From an uncultured Bacteroides sp. (GTDB lineage Bacteria; Bacteroidota; Bacteroidia; Bacteroidales; Bacteroidaceae), in contig NZ_CALDPF010000024.1 of NCBI RefSeq assembly GCF_937912035.1, positions 1 to 39,197 of the forward strand: a stretch of DNA of 39,197 nt. Direction: 5' to 3'. The first letter of the stretch is position 1. Each line of letters opens with the position of its first letter. The position numbers were made by a program, and so were the translations under genes. Below, in pieces: positions 1 through 8,863 of this stretch. Under the pieces are notes generated by a model, which did no database searches, was not told the origin of the DNA, and worked only from the letters and a program-made list of their open reading frames with translations.

Positions 1-54
1 TGATATAAAATAAAATGGCATATTAAATTTAATATGCCATTTTATTTTATATCA
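1..54 (-). terminator. 54-bp perfect palindrome, terminator of upp
   Basis: Bases 1-54 are identical to their own reverse complement, giving a stem of up to 27 bp centred on AAATTT. The TGA stop of upp (54-52) is the outermost triplet of the palindrome, so the stop codon itself would be in the stem. Read on the minus strand, the right arm carries AT-rich and T-rich tracts as an intrinsic terminator needs. The symmetry would also terminate a convergent gene entering from the left of the window; the mirror TGA at 1-3 could be that gene's stop, but it cannot be read here. Confidence 0.75.
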
Positions 55-711
55 GATTTTTTCACCATAAGCAAGATCGCCAGCATCTCCCAATCCTGGT
101 ACGATATACGAATGTTCATCTATATCTGGGTCTATAGCCCCACACCAAAGAGTTACATCTTGACCTTCAAAAACACGTTTTATTCTGTCAACACCTGGCT
201 GACTTGCAATAATACAAGCAATGATAAGTCTAGCAGGAATTCCTTTTGTTGTGAAAGCTCTCCACGCAAGTTCCAAACTTTCTCCTGTAGCAAGCATTGG
301 ATCAACAAGCAAAACAGTCTTATCCGTAAGGTCGGGAGTTGCAATATATTCTATTCTTACATCAAGATCCCTGTGTTCTTTATCCTTATAATAGCGATAA
401 GCAGAAACGAATGCATTTCCAGCCTTGTCAAAAATATTTAAAAAACCATAATGAAGTGGAAGTCCGGCCCTAAATACTGTCGCTATCACAACATTATTAT
501 CTGGTGTACTGGCTTCAGCAATACCTAAAGGCGTTTGGATTTTCTTTTTGGAATAGTCAAGGCCTTTGCTTATTTCATACGCCATAAGTTCCCCTATCCT
601 TTCAATGTTTCTACGAAAACGCATTCTGTCTCCCTGAACATTTACATCACGCATCTCAGCCACATACTGATTTAGTATAGAATTGGTTTCTGCAAGGTTT
701 ATTACTTTCAT
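52..711 (-). CDS. upp: Uracil phosphoribosyltransferase
   Basis: Pyrimidine salvage enzyme that converts uracil and PRPP to UMP in the cytoplasm. The 219-residue protein is the normal length for the family. The PRPP-binding loop VLLVDPMLATGES is at residues 133-145, and the C-terminal uracil-binding segment YIVPGLGDAGD starts near residue 202. It is the last of three minus-strand genes (DUF59 protein, lpxH, upp), 58 nt after lpxH. No TAnnTTTG promoter is visible in that gap, so co-transcription with lpxH is likely (inference). Its stop codon is buried in the 1-54 palindrome. The family call is firm. Confidence 0.95.
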   Translation of the reverse strand: MKVINLAETNSILNQYVAEMRDVNVQGDRMRFRRNIERIGELMAYEISKGLDYSKKKIQTPLGIAEASTPDNNVVIATVFRAGLPLHYGFLNIFDKAGNAFVSAYRYYKDKEHRDLDVRIEYIATPDLTDKTVLLVDPMLATGESLELAWRAFTTKGIPARLIIACIIASQPGVDRIKRVFEGQDVTLWCGAIDPDIDEHSYIVPGLGDAGDLAYGEKI

Positions 712-769
712 AATACTGTTTTTTTTGATGATATAACACTATAGATGTCCTTTTGTTCATAAAAATTCA

Positions 770-1543
770 TCAAAGATGTGTTTCACCTTCGATATATTGT
801 TCCAAAAACATATTTTCTCCATCGAACACGGCATATGAAAATTCCGATATCCAATCACCAAGTATCATCATTCTTGACGATTTTGAAAGCATCATATCAA
901 ACAGAATATGTCTGTGTCCATATATGAAGTAGTTAATATCAGGATGAGTCTCAAGATATTTCTTTGTAAACAATATAAGAGGTTCTTTATCTTCACCCAT
1001 ATATTCAGGTTCTTTACCATCCTTGCGCTTCATACGACTGTGTTTTGCCCATTCAAGACCGAAGTCTATACTCCATCTCGGATGGAGCATTGAAAACAAG
1101 CGTTGCAGTGTTTTACTATGGAATATCATTCTGAGAAGTTTGAATTTTCTGTCATCATCCCCTAATCCATCGCCATGAGCCATAAAAAACTCCTTTCCAT
1201 AAATCTCACATGTCAATGGAGTACGATGAATAATCATTCCACATTCTTTTTCAAGATAGTCTCCACACCAGATATCATGATTCCCGATAAAGAAATGAAC
1301 TTCAACTCCGTTGTCAGTAAGTTCTGATATCTTGCCAAGGAAACGTGTATAGCCTTTTGGTACTACAGTCTTGAATTCATACCAGAAATCAAACATATCT
1401 CCCAGCATATACACAGCAGCAGCCTTATTCTTAATACTATCGAGAAAATTTACAAGTCGTCTTTCCTGAGTACGAGCGTGAGGTATAGCCCGCGAGCCCA
1501 AATGAGCATCGGAAATGAAATATATATTCTTCATCTCATTCAT
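770..1543 (-). CDS. lpxH: UDP-2,3-diacylglucosamine diphosphatase (LpxH-like calcineurin phosphoesterase)
   Basis: Predicted to hydrolyse UDP-2,3-diacylglucosamine to lipid X and UMP in lipid A synthesis, at the inner face of the cytoplasmic membrane. The 257-residue protein has the whole metallophosphoesterase motif set: DAH (D12, H14), GDMFD (D49, D52), GNHD (88-90), AHGDG (H123) and GHRH (H210, H212). A basic, hydrophobic insertion around residues 130-175 fits the LpxH lipid-binding cap. The start could be M1 or M4 (1534), since both lie just before the first beta strand. It follows the DUF59 gene by 27 nt. LpxH-type enzymes are divergent in Bacteroidota, so the exact substrate is inferred from family membership. 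Confidence 0.85.
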   Translation of the reverse strand: MNEMKNIYFISDAHLGSRAIPHARTQERRLVNFLDSIKNKAAAVYMLGDMFDFWYEFKTVVPKGYTRFLGKISELTDNGVEVHFFIGNHDIWCGDYLEKECGMIIHRTPLTCEIYGKEFFMAHGDGLGDDDRKFKLLRMIFHSKTLQRLFSMLHPRWSIDFGLEWAKHSRMKRKDGKEPEYMGEDKEPLILFTKKYLETHPDINYFIYGHRHILFDMMLSKSSRMMILGDWISEFSYAVFDGENMFLEQYIEGETHL

Positions 1544-1570
1544 AGTTATACCTTAGTTTTATATTATATT

Positions 1571-1891
1571 TTACATGAAACCCAACTCTAATTTGGCTTC
1601 TTCCGTCATCATATCCTTGTCCCATTCAGGTTCAAACACAAGATTTACCTGTGCCGATGTAACACCATCAACTGATTCTATCTTCTGTCGTACATCCTCC
1701 ATTATGAAATCTGCAGCCGGGCAGTTTGGAGCTGTAAGCGTCATATCCACTGTCAATTCACCATTGTCCTGAAGATCTATTTTATATATAAGTCCTAAAT
1801 CATAAACATTTACAGGAATTTCAGGATCATATACTGTCTTCAGCATATCGATTATCTTCTCTTCTATCTTTATTTTTTCTTCGTTGTTCAT
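1571..1891 (-). CDS. MIP18/DUF59 family Fe-S assembly-type protein
   Basis: A 106-residue DUF59 (MIP18/PaaD/SufT-like) protein. It shows the family core DPEIPVNVYDLGLIY and the loop TAPNCPAADF with the single conserved cysteine. Members take part in Fe-S cluster assembly or delivery, but the exact client is unknown here. The open frame extends to an ATG at 1930. I chose the ATG at 1891 because a TATCTTTG promoter element on the minus strand (1927-1920) puts the transcription start near 1913, downstream of 1930. It heads the run DUF59-lpxH-upp. Confidence 0.8.
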   Translation of the reverse strand: MNNEEKIKIEEKIIDMLKTVYDPEIPVNVYDLGLIYKIDLQDNGELTVDMTLTAPNCPAADFIMEDVRQKIESVDGVTSAQVNLVFEPEWDKDMMTEEAKLELGFM

Positions 1892-1919
1892 ATATTTATA
1901 TTTGTTATATTCAATACTG

Positions 1920-1927
1920 CAAAGATA
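1920..1927 (-). promoter_or_regulatory. Putative Bacteroidota -7 promoter element upstream of the DUF59 gene
   Basis: TATCTTTG on the minus strand matches TAnnTTTG and lies 28 nt from the preferred start codon at 1891. No convincing TTTG -33 box is seen 19-20 nt upstream. It sits in the 54-nt gap after radC. Confidence 0.5.
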
Positions 1928-1945
1928 CATAAATTTTACTTTCCA

Positions 1946-2635
1946 TCATATTCTACCTTCATCAGCATAACTATAGTATGCTCCATCGGTAACTATAACA
2001 TGATCAAGCATACGTATGTTCATCATCTTTGAAGCCTGAAACAAAGCCTGCGTCAACCTGTCGTCGTCAGCACTTGGACGAACATTACCAGATGGATGAT
2101 TATGACTCAATATCATCGATGTGGCACGTTTCAAAAGAGCTTCACGCAGTATAACACGTACATCAACCTGAGTAGAAGCTAGTCCACCCTGACTTATCCT
2201 TGTTACATCAATAACTTTTGAAGCCTGATTAAGAAACATCACCCAACATTCCTCTACAGGTAAATCACACATAAGAGGATGAAAATAACTATAAATATCT
2301 TCGGAAGAACGTATAGGTTTTCTTTCTTCCAGTTTTTCGTCTTTTCTTCGTTTGCCAAGTTCTGAGGCTGCAAGAATAGTAATAGCCTTAGCTGGACCTA
2401 TTCCTTTAAATTTACATAAATCGCTTACAGAACATTTACCCAATGCGCTAAGACTATTATTATACTTATCAAGTACCTTGCGCATCAGTTCCACTGCCGA
2501 CTCGTCCGTATTTCCAGAACCAATCAGTATGGCTAGCAGTTCTGCATTAGAAAGAGACGAAGCTCCGTGCATGAGCATCTTTTCACGAGGACGGTCTTCT
2601 TCGGCCCATTGGTTTATTGATAATCTTTCTGTCAT
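1946..2635 (-). CDS. radC: RadC/YicR family JAB-domain protein
   Basis: A 229-residue RadC-family protein. The N-terminal part contains a helix-hairpin-helix (FKGIGPAKA, about 76-84). The C-terminal JAB/MPN domain carries the metal motif HNHPSG (H178, H180) followed by an Asp at 190/191, and a candidate JAMM glutamate at 128-129. The old role in recombinational repair is doubtful; the biochemical role of the family remains unsettled. Its ATG overlaps the stop of the upstream glycosyltransferase gene (ATGA, 2635-2632), so the two genes are translationally coupled. Confidence 0.9.
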   Translation of the reverse strand: MTERLSINQWAEEDRPREKMLMHGASSLSNAELLAILIGSGNTDESAVELMRKVLDKYNNSLSALGKCSVSDLCKFKGIGPAKAITILAASELGKRRKDEKLEERKPIRSSEDIYSYFHPLMCDLPVEECWVMFLNQASKVIDVTRISQGGLASTQVDVRVILREALLKRATSMILSHNHPSGNVRPSADDDRLTQALFQASKMMNIRMLDHVIVTDGAYYSYADEGRI

Positions 2636-3702
2636 TTATAAAAACTTTTTTCGAATGCAGAAAACGCATCTCTACCATTTATACAACGTTTCCACCATGC
2701 AATAAGAAAACCACTTCCATACCCTGTCAACTGAATAAACGATGAAAGTATAGAAATCAATCCTATCTTCAGATTCTTATTCCGTATTGATGAGTCAATA
2801 AATATTATTAACGAAAACAACAGTAAAGGCAGGACACCTATTATCAGGAGACAAATTCCCCATGAGTTCATAAGATTATAACTAACTACATCGGGAGTGG
2901 AAGACGCCAATGATAATAAATATATTCCACAAAGAATAGCAAGCACTAAAACAAAAACTCCAATCGTAAAAACAGCTGGTAAAATATGTACTAATTTCAA
3001 CGATTCAGGATATTTTTTATAAAGATTAATACGTGCAATACCTGAATTGTGAACCTGCTTAAAAAATTTTCTCATATCAGTTCTACGCTTATGCCACACC
3101 CATGCTTCGGGAAACAGGCGACATGAATACCCACCATTGAATATACGTATACTGAAATCTATATCTTCTCCGAATCGCATATCAGAAAAACCTCCCAATG
3201 CCTTATACACATCTGCACGTATACCCATATTGAAACTGCGCGGATAGAACTTATCCATCTTTTTCTTGCCACCACGGATACCTCCTGTAGTAAAAAAAGA
3301 CGTCATAGAATAGTTGATAGCTTTCTGCGTATCCGTAAACGAATAATGGGCTCTGTCAGGACCTCCAAAAGCGTCAGCTGGTTCAGAAATCAATTCCTCC
3401 TCTACTGACTTAAGATAATCTGGGGGAAGTATACAATCGGAATCAAGAACTATAAGATATTCGCCATGACTTCTTTCTGCACCATAATTTCTTGACTGTC
3501 CCGGCCCGGAATTTGGTTTGGAATAATATCTGATGTTCATCGAGACAACATATTTATCTACAACATCCTTGCATGGCACAGCCGATCCGTCCTCCACTAT
3601 AATCACCTCAAAATCAGTATATGTCTGCTGTAATAGGCTCTGCAACAGTTCATCAACTTCGTCCGGACGATTATATACCGGCACTATAATAGAATATCGC
3701 AT
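2632..3702 (-). CDS. Membrane-associated family 2 glycosyltransferase
   Basis: A 356-residue GT-A fold enzyme. The N-terminus is the usual SIIVPVYNR, the sugar-nucleotide/metal motif DSD is at residues 87-89, GGPDRAH near 113, the ED catalytic-base motif is in FGEDIDF (179-180), and a WxxHKRRTD segment lies near 202-209. Three hydrophobic helices at about 242-264, 282-303 and 312-336 anchor the C-terminus in the membrane. It probably transfers a sugar to a lipid-linked or envelope acceptor; neither donor nor acceptor can be read. The next gene, radC, overlaps it by 4 nt. A TAAGTTTG element upstream (3732-3725) supports this start. Confidence 0.88.
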   Translation of the reverse strand: MRYSIIVPVYNRPDEVDELLQSLLQQTYTDFEVIIVEDGSAVPCKDVVDKYVVSMNIRYYSKPNSGPGQSRNYGAERSHGEYLIVLDSDCILPPDYLKSVEEELISEPADAFGGPDRAHYSFTDTQKAINYSMTSFFTTGGIRGGKKKMDKFYPRSFNMGIRADVYKALGGFSDMRFGEDIDFSIRIFNGGYSCRLFPEAWVWHKRRTDMRKFFKQVHNSGIARINLYKKYPESLKLVHILPAVFTIGVFVLVLAILCGIYLLSLASSTPDVVSYNLMNSWGICLLIIGVLPLLLFSLIIFIDSSIRNKNLKIGLISILSSFIQLTGYGSGFLIAWWKRCINGRDAFSAFEKSFYK

Positions 3703-3724
3703 AATCTAAAAAATGAGTTATTTG

Positions 3725-3755
3725 CAAACTTAATTAAAAGTTTCGCAAAAACAAT
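3725..3755 (-). promoter_or_regulatory. Putative promoter of glycosyltransferase-radC
   Basis: TAAGTTTG on the minus strand (3732-3725) matches TAnnTTTG. ATTG at 3755-3752 lies 19 nt upstream and is one base off the TTTG -33 box. The transcription start would be near 3718, 16 nt before the start codon. Confidence 0.5.
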
Positions 3756-3806
3756 GAATACTACAAGTTTTTATGACTAAATTTCTTGTTGATACGTTTT
3801 AAAAAA

Positions 3807-3862
3807 ATGACAGTTCATTTTAATCAAAATAACAGTCCATTTAAGTCCGAATGACAAAGCAT
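3807..3862. repeat. Array A: three 12-bp dyad elements at exact 22-bp spacing
   Basis: Three related 12-mers start at 3807 (ATGACAGTTCAT), 3829 (ATAACAGTCCAT) and 3851 (ATGACAAAGCAT), each 22 bp from the last. Each is a partial dyad (ATGA....TCAT in the first). The array lies between the divergent glycosyltransferase and mscS genes. A related three-unit array with the same spacing occurs at 21445-21500. Two helical turns between units suggests tandem binding sites on one DNA face (inference). Confidence 0.6.
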
Positions 3863-3922
3863 TTTCCAACTATGTTTCATAACAAAAAAATGGCTTTAAA
3901 AAAAGAAACCATAAAAATCAAA

Positions 3923-3953
3923 TTTGCACACCTCGGAAAAATCATTTATATTG
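3923..3953 (+). promoter_or_regulatory. Weak putative promoter of mscS
   Basis: TTTG at 3923-3926 is followed after 20 nt by TATATTG (3947-3953), one T short of TAnnTTTG. The position is right for the start codon at 3978, but the match is imperfect. Confidence 0.3.
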
Positions 3954-3977
3954 CATTGAATTTAAGAAATCAAGAAA

Positions 3978-5162
3978 ATGAACTACAAATTAAACGAAGA
4001 AATAGCCCTACTCCTTCAAAATATTGGCGTAGGAAAAAGAGATATCAACTGGGGGACACAACTGACTCTACTTGCAGTAATTCTAATAATCACTTACTTG
4101 TGTACAAAAGCATTCAGACATATTATAATCCCACTTATCCACAAAATAACAGCACGCACTAAAGCAAAATGGGACGACTATCTATTTAATACAAAAATGA
4201 TGAAGGCATTCAGCCGTATGATACCACCTATAATACTTTATGCCTTATTACCTTTTGCACTAGACCAATCTCCCAAACTGCTGGATTTCACACTAAAATT
4301 TTGTCTGATATACCTGGATATTGTTACCATTCTCCTGATAGGGACATTCCTCAACTCACTATACAACATATCCAGCGAACACGAGAAGCTTAAAAATCGT
4401 CCTCTCAAAGGTATATACCAAATGATTAAACTCATAACAATCACCATTGGTATAATAATACTGATAAGCATTCTAATGGATCAGGATCCTACGAGCATAC
4501 TTGCCGGGCTGGGTGCATCGGCAGCAGTGCTTATGTTGATATTCAAGGACAGCATTTTGGGACTTGTGGCTGGTGTGCAGCTATCAGCAAACGACATGCT
4601 GCGTCCGGGTGACTGGATTACGATGACCAAATATGGAGCCGACGGATATGTTATAGAAGTATCGTTGACTACTGTAAAGGTACAGAACTTCGACAAGACA
4701 ATTACTACAATACCTCCATACGCACTAGTGAGTGACTCATTCCAGAACTGGAGGGGTATGCGTGAGACGGGAGGAAGAAGAATAAAACGTTCGGTAAACA
4801 TAGATATGAACACAGTACATTTCTGCACACCTGAAGAGATGCAAGGTTTCATTAATAAAGGTCTTATAGACCCAAAAACAGACATAAACGAAAAAAGGGT
4901 AAATCTGGAAATCTTCAGGAATTATATTCTAAACTATCTGAACAATCATCCGAAAGTGAACAAAGACCTTATGATTATGGTACGCCAGATGCAACCTGCA
5001 TCTGAAGGTATGCCACTTGAAATATATTGTTTCTCCGACACACCTGACTGGATTCCTTACGAAACCCTGCAATCAGAAATTTTCGAACATGTAATGGCAA
5101 TGGTTCAAGAATTCAACCTTCGCTTATTCCAGCGTCCGGCAGGTACGGACTTCAAGTCATAA
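3978..5162 (+). CDS. MscS-family mechanosensitive channel, YbdG-like
   Basis: A 394-residue inner-membrane channel that would open under membrane tension during hypo-osmotic shock. Hydrophobic helices lie at about 28-46, 80-95, 106-127 and 147-167. The pore-lining Gly/Ala-rich helix is at 172-200 (AGLGASAAVLMLIFKDSILG). The beta domain has the MscS hallmark RPGDWI (209-214), then TTIPPYALVSDSFQNWRGM. The GGRRIKRSV segment (265-273) and the extended C-terminal domain match the YbdG/MscM branch rather than the short MscS. It is monocistronic: a divergent gene lies upstream and a bidirectional terminator downstream. Confidence 0.88.
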   Translation: MNYKLNEEIALLLQNIGVGKRDINWGTQLTLLAVILIITYLCTKAFRHIIIPLIHKITARTKAKWDDYLFNTKMMKAFSRMIPPIILYALLPFALDQSPKLLDFTLKFCLIYLDIVTILLIGTFLNSLYNISSEHEKLKNRPLKGIYQMIKLITITIGIIILISILMDQDPTSILAGLGASAAVLMLIFKDSILGLVAGVQLSANDMLRPGDWITMTKYGADGYVIEVSLTTVKVQNFDKTITTIPPYALVSDSFQNWRGMRETGGRRIKRSVNIDMNTVHFCTPEEMQGFINKGLIDPKTDINEKRVNLEIFRNYILNYLNNHPKVNKDLMIMVRQMQPASEGMPLEIYCFSDTPDWIPYETLQSEIFEHVMAMVQEFNLRLFQRPAGTDFKS

Positions 5163-5174
5163 TATACAAAAACA

Positions 5175-5216
5175 TTAATCCCCGACAGCTATCACAATAA
5201 AACTGTCGGGAATTAA
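5175..5216. terminator. Bidirectional terminator between mscS and the AAE antiporter
   Basis: Stem CCCGACAG (5181-5188) with CTGTCGGG (5203-5210), extended by TTAAT/ATTAA outside one mismatch. It is followed by GTTTTT on the plus strand and by ATTAATGTTTTT on the minus strand. It lies exactly between the two convergent stops. Confidence 0.85.
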
Positions 5217-5223
5217 GTTTTTA

Positions 5224-6822
5224 CTATACCACTACTAATGCTATAAACTGAATAAACAATATCAGGAATACCATTGCAATAGGATAAACCGTTGCATAAG
5301 CTACTCCTGGGATATTACTATCAGTCATAGAATCAGCAGCTGCAAGACCAGGCGTACTTGTCATACCACCAGTAATAGTTCCAAGCAGATCGAGCATACT
5401 AATCTTAAAAACCAGACGACCTACTATTGCAGCAACCAGCATAGGAACAATAGTAATCAAAGCACCTACACCGAAAAGCAGAAATCCGCTTTCTTGGAAA
5501 GTAGAAACTAGATTCTTTCCTGCAGATGTACCGACTTCTGCAAGAAAAAGTAACAATCCCAACTGACGTAAAAGTTGGTTTGCAGGTCCAGACATAGACC
5601 AAAGAATAGGACCGGTCTTTCCTATTGCACTAAGGAAAAGAGCCATCATCAATACCCCTCCTGTAAGTCCAGGAGAAAACGACATTCCACTTCCAAAAGA
5701 AATATTGAGTTTTCCAAACAATACACCTAAAACAATACCCATCGCTATAGGGAAGAAATCAGTATCAGACAAACGTTTTTCATCATTACCCAATAGACGT
5801 CCTACAGCCTGAACACCATCTTGCTCGCCTACTACCATCAGTTTATCACCAAACTTCAATGCCAGTTCAGGTGAAGGTGAAAGATCGATACCACTTCGGC
5901 GAATACGTGTAACAGTACAGCCAAAGTTACGTTGGAGATTAAGATCTCCCAACTGTTTGTTTATCATGTCCTTCTTTGTCAATAACAAAGATTCTATCAC
6001 CTGAGTATTTATCAAAGGTAATTCGCCCTCCTCACGTTGACCAAGCATAAGAGCCAAATTATTAAGTGATTCCTCGCTACCAACAGCTTGAATTATATCA
6101 CCCTTATTTATAACCAAGGAAGCTGTAGGAACAACTATTTCATTACCGCTCTTCAAACGGGAAACCACTGCACCAGTCAATGCACGTATATTAAGCTGTG
6201 CCAGTGTTTTGCCACAAATTGTTTCATTAGTAACATGGAATACACATGTACTTAATTCAGGGAACTGTCCGCGACGCTCCTTCTCAAGGCGCTTTGCTTC
6301 CTCATCCAAATCTACACGAAGAAGCTTTGGCAAAAGTTTCACAAAAAGGATCACACCAATAACTCCAAACGGATATGCTATACCGTATGCAATTGAGGCC
6401 AATGGTGACTGAGTGCTGTCAATAGCCACTGCAAGACCTGGTGTACTGGTAAGAGCTCCTGCCACAAGTCCCACAACACTTGGCGTATCTATTCCGAAAG
6501 CATATTTCAGCCCTATGGCCGTGAGACATGCCGACGCAATGATAAGCACTGTAATAAGAATTAGAGTCTTGCCCTTGGTACGGAAAGAATCAAAGAATCC
6601 GGGGCCGGCCTGAATACCGATTGTAAAGATAAACAACACTAACCCGAAGTTTCCAAGTTCCTTTGGAATTGAAACTCCCCAATGGCCGAAAGCCAGGGCA
6701 ATAAAGATCACGGCTGATACATCCAGAGATAATCCCTTTATCTTGATGCGTCCAAGCATAAAGCCTAGGGCAACAATCAGGAATACAGAGAAATAAGACG
6801 ATTGTAATAAGTCGTTAAACAT
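5224..6822 (-). CDS. Aspartate-alanine exchanger family transporter (YidE/AspT type)
   Basis: A 532-residue inner-membrane protein with the duplicated Asp-Al exchanger architecture: five to six N-terminal membrane helices, two TrkA-C (RCK-C) regulatory domains in the middle (about 190-350), then a second membrane half that repeats the motif of the first. TSTPGLAVA in the first half matches TSTPGLAAA in the second, with VAYATVYP nearby. Known members exchange dicarboxylates or amino acids; the substrate here cannot be deduced. I chose the ATG at 6822 rather than 6891 because a textbook promoter (6851-6881) places the transcript start near 6844. Confidence 0.88.
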   Translation of the reverse strand: MFNDLLQSSYFSVFLIVALGFMLGRIKIKGLSLDVSAVIFIALAFGHWGVSIPKELGNFGLVLFIFTIGIQAGPGFFDSFRTKGKTLILITVLIIASACLTAIGLKYAFGIDTPSVVGLVAGALTSTPGLAVAIDSTQSPLASIAYGIAYPFGVIGVILFVKLLPKLLRVDLDEEAKRLEKERRGQFPELSTCVFHVTNETICGKTLAQLNIRALTGAVVSRLKSGNEIVVPTASLVINKGDIIQAVGSEESLNNLALMLGQREEGELPLINTQVIESLLLTKKDMINKQLGDLNLQRNFGCTVTRIRRSGIDLSPSPELALKFGDKLMVVGEQDGVQAVGRLLGNDEKRLSDTDFFPIAMGIVLGVLFGKLNISFGSGMSFSPGLTGGVLMMALFLSAIGKTGPILWSMSGPANQLLRQLGLLLFLAEVGTSAGKNLVSTFQESGFLLFGVGALITIVPMLVAAIVGRLVFKISMLDLLGTITGGMTSTPGLAAADSMTDSNIPGVAYATVYPIAMVFLILFIQFIALVVV

Positions 6823-6850
6823 AAAAATTAAATTGTGATTAATAAGTACG

Positions 6851-6881
6851 CAAATATAAACAAAACCTAATGAATTACAAA
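6851..6881 (-). promoter_or_regulatory. Promoter of the AAE antiporter, full -33/-7 match
   Basis: On the minus strand TTTG (6881-6878) is followed after 19 nt by TATATTTG (6858-6851), an exact match to the Bacteroidota TTTG / TAnnTTTG pattern. The start codon at 6822 lies 28 nt downstream. Confidence 0.75.
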
Positions 6882-6963
6882 GTGAAAACACCGTTTTCGA
6901 CTTATAACCATTAGGTTCTGCAAATATTATATCAAGTTAATAATTAACGACTTATACAATATA

Positions 6964-8850
6964 TCAAACTAAGCTCTCTATATACTCGTTAAGTTTCTTA
7001 TAGAAAGGATGTTTCGTCAGTGTTGCAACATCTCCCAAAATGATTAGTTTCATCCTTGCACGTGTTATCGCCACATTCATTCGTCGCAAGTCATTAAGGA
7101 AGCCAATCTGTCCTTCCTCATTGGCTCTTACAAGACTTATGAGTATTACATCACGCTCCTGTCCCTGAAAACCATCTACGGTATTGACAGTAATAAACTG
7201 ACGATACGGCTTGAACCATGCATCCTTGCGTATCAGCTGACGGAGATACTGCACCTGCGCCTTGTATGGAGAAATCACTCCCACATCTATACGCTCGTCA
7301 AGAAAGCGTTCGCGCCCTATCTTCTCTATATATTCCTTCAGTTTTCCAACAGATAGTTCAGCTTCCTGCTTGTTTATACGGCCATAATTCTCGCCTATGA
7401 ACTCTTCGTTGCAGTCCATACCCTCTGTATTTACCCATTCTATCGGGGTATCAAAATCAAGGATACTGCGATATTTCACTTCGGGAGCCGACTGCAACAT
7501 TCCGCCATAGAACCAGTCGGAAGAAAAACGCATTATCTCATTGTTCATTCTGTACTGCACTTTAAGAAGAGAGACAGCCTGCGGCTTATTTGCCACTATG
7601 CTTTGCATCAGTGTATGTCCCAATCCTCCACGTAATGCCACAGGGCTTTTCACCGTTGGAGGAAGCTGGCAATGATCGCCCGCCAATATCACACGGTCAG
7701 CCTTGGCAATAGGAATCCAGCATGCTGCCTCCAATGCCTGTGCAGCCTCATCAATAAACAATGTACCGAACTTATGACCTATAAGTACACGGTTCGCACT
7801 GCTCACCAATGTACAGGATATGACTCTCGCCTCGGCAAACAATGATTCGTTTATCCTTATCTCCAACTCAGTGGCACGGTCTTTCAGAGAATTGATCTTC
7901 AGTCTGATGCTCTCCCTGTCGGCACCTTTACGGTTAGCTGAATACAATTCACGGATAGCCTTTCTTATGCTCCACAGCTGTGAATAATCCGGATGCGACT
8001 CAAATTTCCTTTCGTATGTAAACGAAAGCATCTTGTCATTCACACGCGAAGGATTTCCTATTCTCAATACACTTACACCCCTATCGACAAGCTTTTCGCT
8101 TATCCAATCGACAGCCATATTACTCTGCGCGCATACCATCACCTGGTTTTCACGGTGAAGCGTTTCGTATATAGCTTCTACAAGAGTAGTAGTTTTTCCT
8201 GTTCCGGGAGGCCCGTGTACAATAGCCACATCCTTGGCATGAAGAACCTTATTGACAGCCTCTTCCTGAGTGCGGTTAAGCCACGGAAATCTGATAGGAC
8301 TGAAAGAGAACTCCGATACAGGCTGCTGTCCGTGAAAGATATCACGCAACTCGGCAAGACGGTTGTTCTTTGCACCTATCACGCGGTTCAATGCTTCAAA
8401 CATCAGCCGATAGGAAGTTTCGTCAAAATACAGCTGTACTCCAAGCACATCATATCTCTGCAAGGCAATCATGGCATCCGGCCCTGGAAGTATCACCACC
8501 ATACGGTCCTCATCTACATAATTCACCGTTGCAACGAAATTCATATATGTCAGTCGCCCGCCGGCATCCTGAGTAAAGAAACACACAGGACGGCCATACT
8601 CAAAGAGATGCTCTATCTCCTTGTCCTCGGTACGGAATATCTCCACCACAAACTGGTTGAGAGCATTATAGTAACTTCTTCCCACAGATATAGGATACCA
8701 GCACATTCCACGCTTCACTTTTCGCCCTATACCCATCACCTCAGTCTGCTGACGGAACTGTTCTTTTTCATACTCATATTCCGACTTAAGCAATTCATAA
8801 TGATGCTGAAGATGAAGCACCGGAGACACTATATACGATTTTTCCTTCAT
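6964..8850 (-). CDS. SF1 (Upf1/IGHMBP2-like) helicase
   Basis: A 628-residue superfamily 1B helicase. It shows the Q-motif region LNRTQEEAV (191-199), Walker A GPPGTGKT (213-220), motif II DEAA (367-370), motif III GDHCQLPP (391-398), motif IV QYRMN, motif V TVDGFQGQE and motif VI VAITRAR. The N-terminal 180 residues form the beta-barrel/stalk region typical of SMUBP-2-like proteins. It is likely an ATP-driven 5'-3' DNA or RNA helicase; its cellular substrate in Bacteroidota is not known to me. It is 13 nt downstream of the EamA transporter gene and probably in its operon. Confidence 0.9.
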   Translation of the reverse strand: MKEKSYIVSPVLHLQHHYELLKSEYEYEKEQFRQQTEVMGIGRKVKRGMCWYPISVGRSYYNALNQFVVEIFRTEDKEIEHLFEYGRPVCFFTQDAGGRLTYMNFVATVNYVDEDRMVVILPGPDAMIALQRYDVLGVQLYFDETSYRLMFEALNRVIGAKNNRLAELRDIFHGQQPVSEFSFSPIRFPWLNRTQEEAVNKVLHAKDVAIVHGPPGTGKTTTLVEAIYETLHRENQVMVCAQSNMAVDWISEKLVDRGVSVLRIGNPSRVNDKMLSFTYERKFESHPDYSQLWSIRKAIRELYSANRKGADRESIRLKINSLKDRATELEIRINESLFAEARVISCTLVSSANRVLIGHKFGTLFIDEAAQALEAACWIPIAKADRVILAGDHCQLPPTVKSPVALRGGLGHTLMQSIVANKPQAVSLLKVQYRMNNEIMRFSSDWFYGGMLQSAPEVKYRSILDFDTPIEWVNTEGMDCNEEFIGENYGRINKQEAELSVGKLKEYIEKIGRERFLDERIDVGVISPYKAQVQYLRQLIRKDAWFKPYRQFITVNTVDGFQGQERDVILISLVRANEEGQIGFLNDLRRMNVAITRARMKLIILGDVATLTKHPFYKKLNEYIESLV

Positions 8851-8863
8851 TTACAGATTCTGA

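Noticed and set aside
3851..4162. Plus-strand frame of 103 codons overlapping the mscS start
   Set aside because: It begins inside array A and is out of frame with mscS; low-complexity Lys/Asn/Thr composition with no domain.
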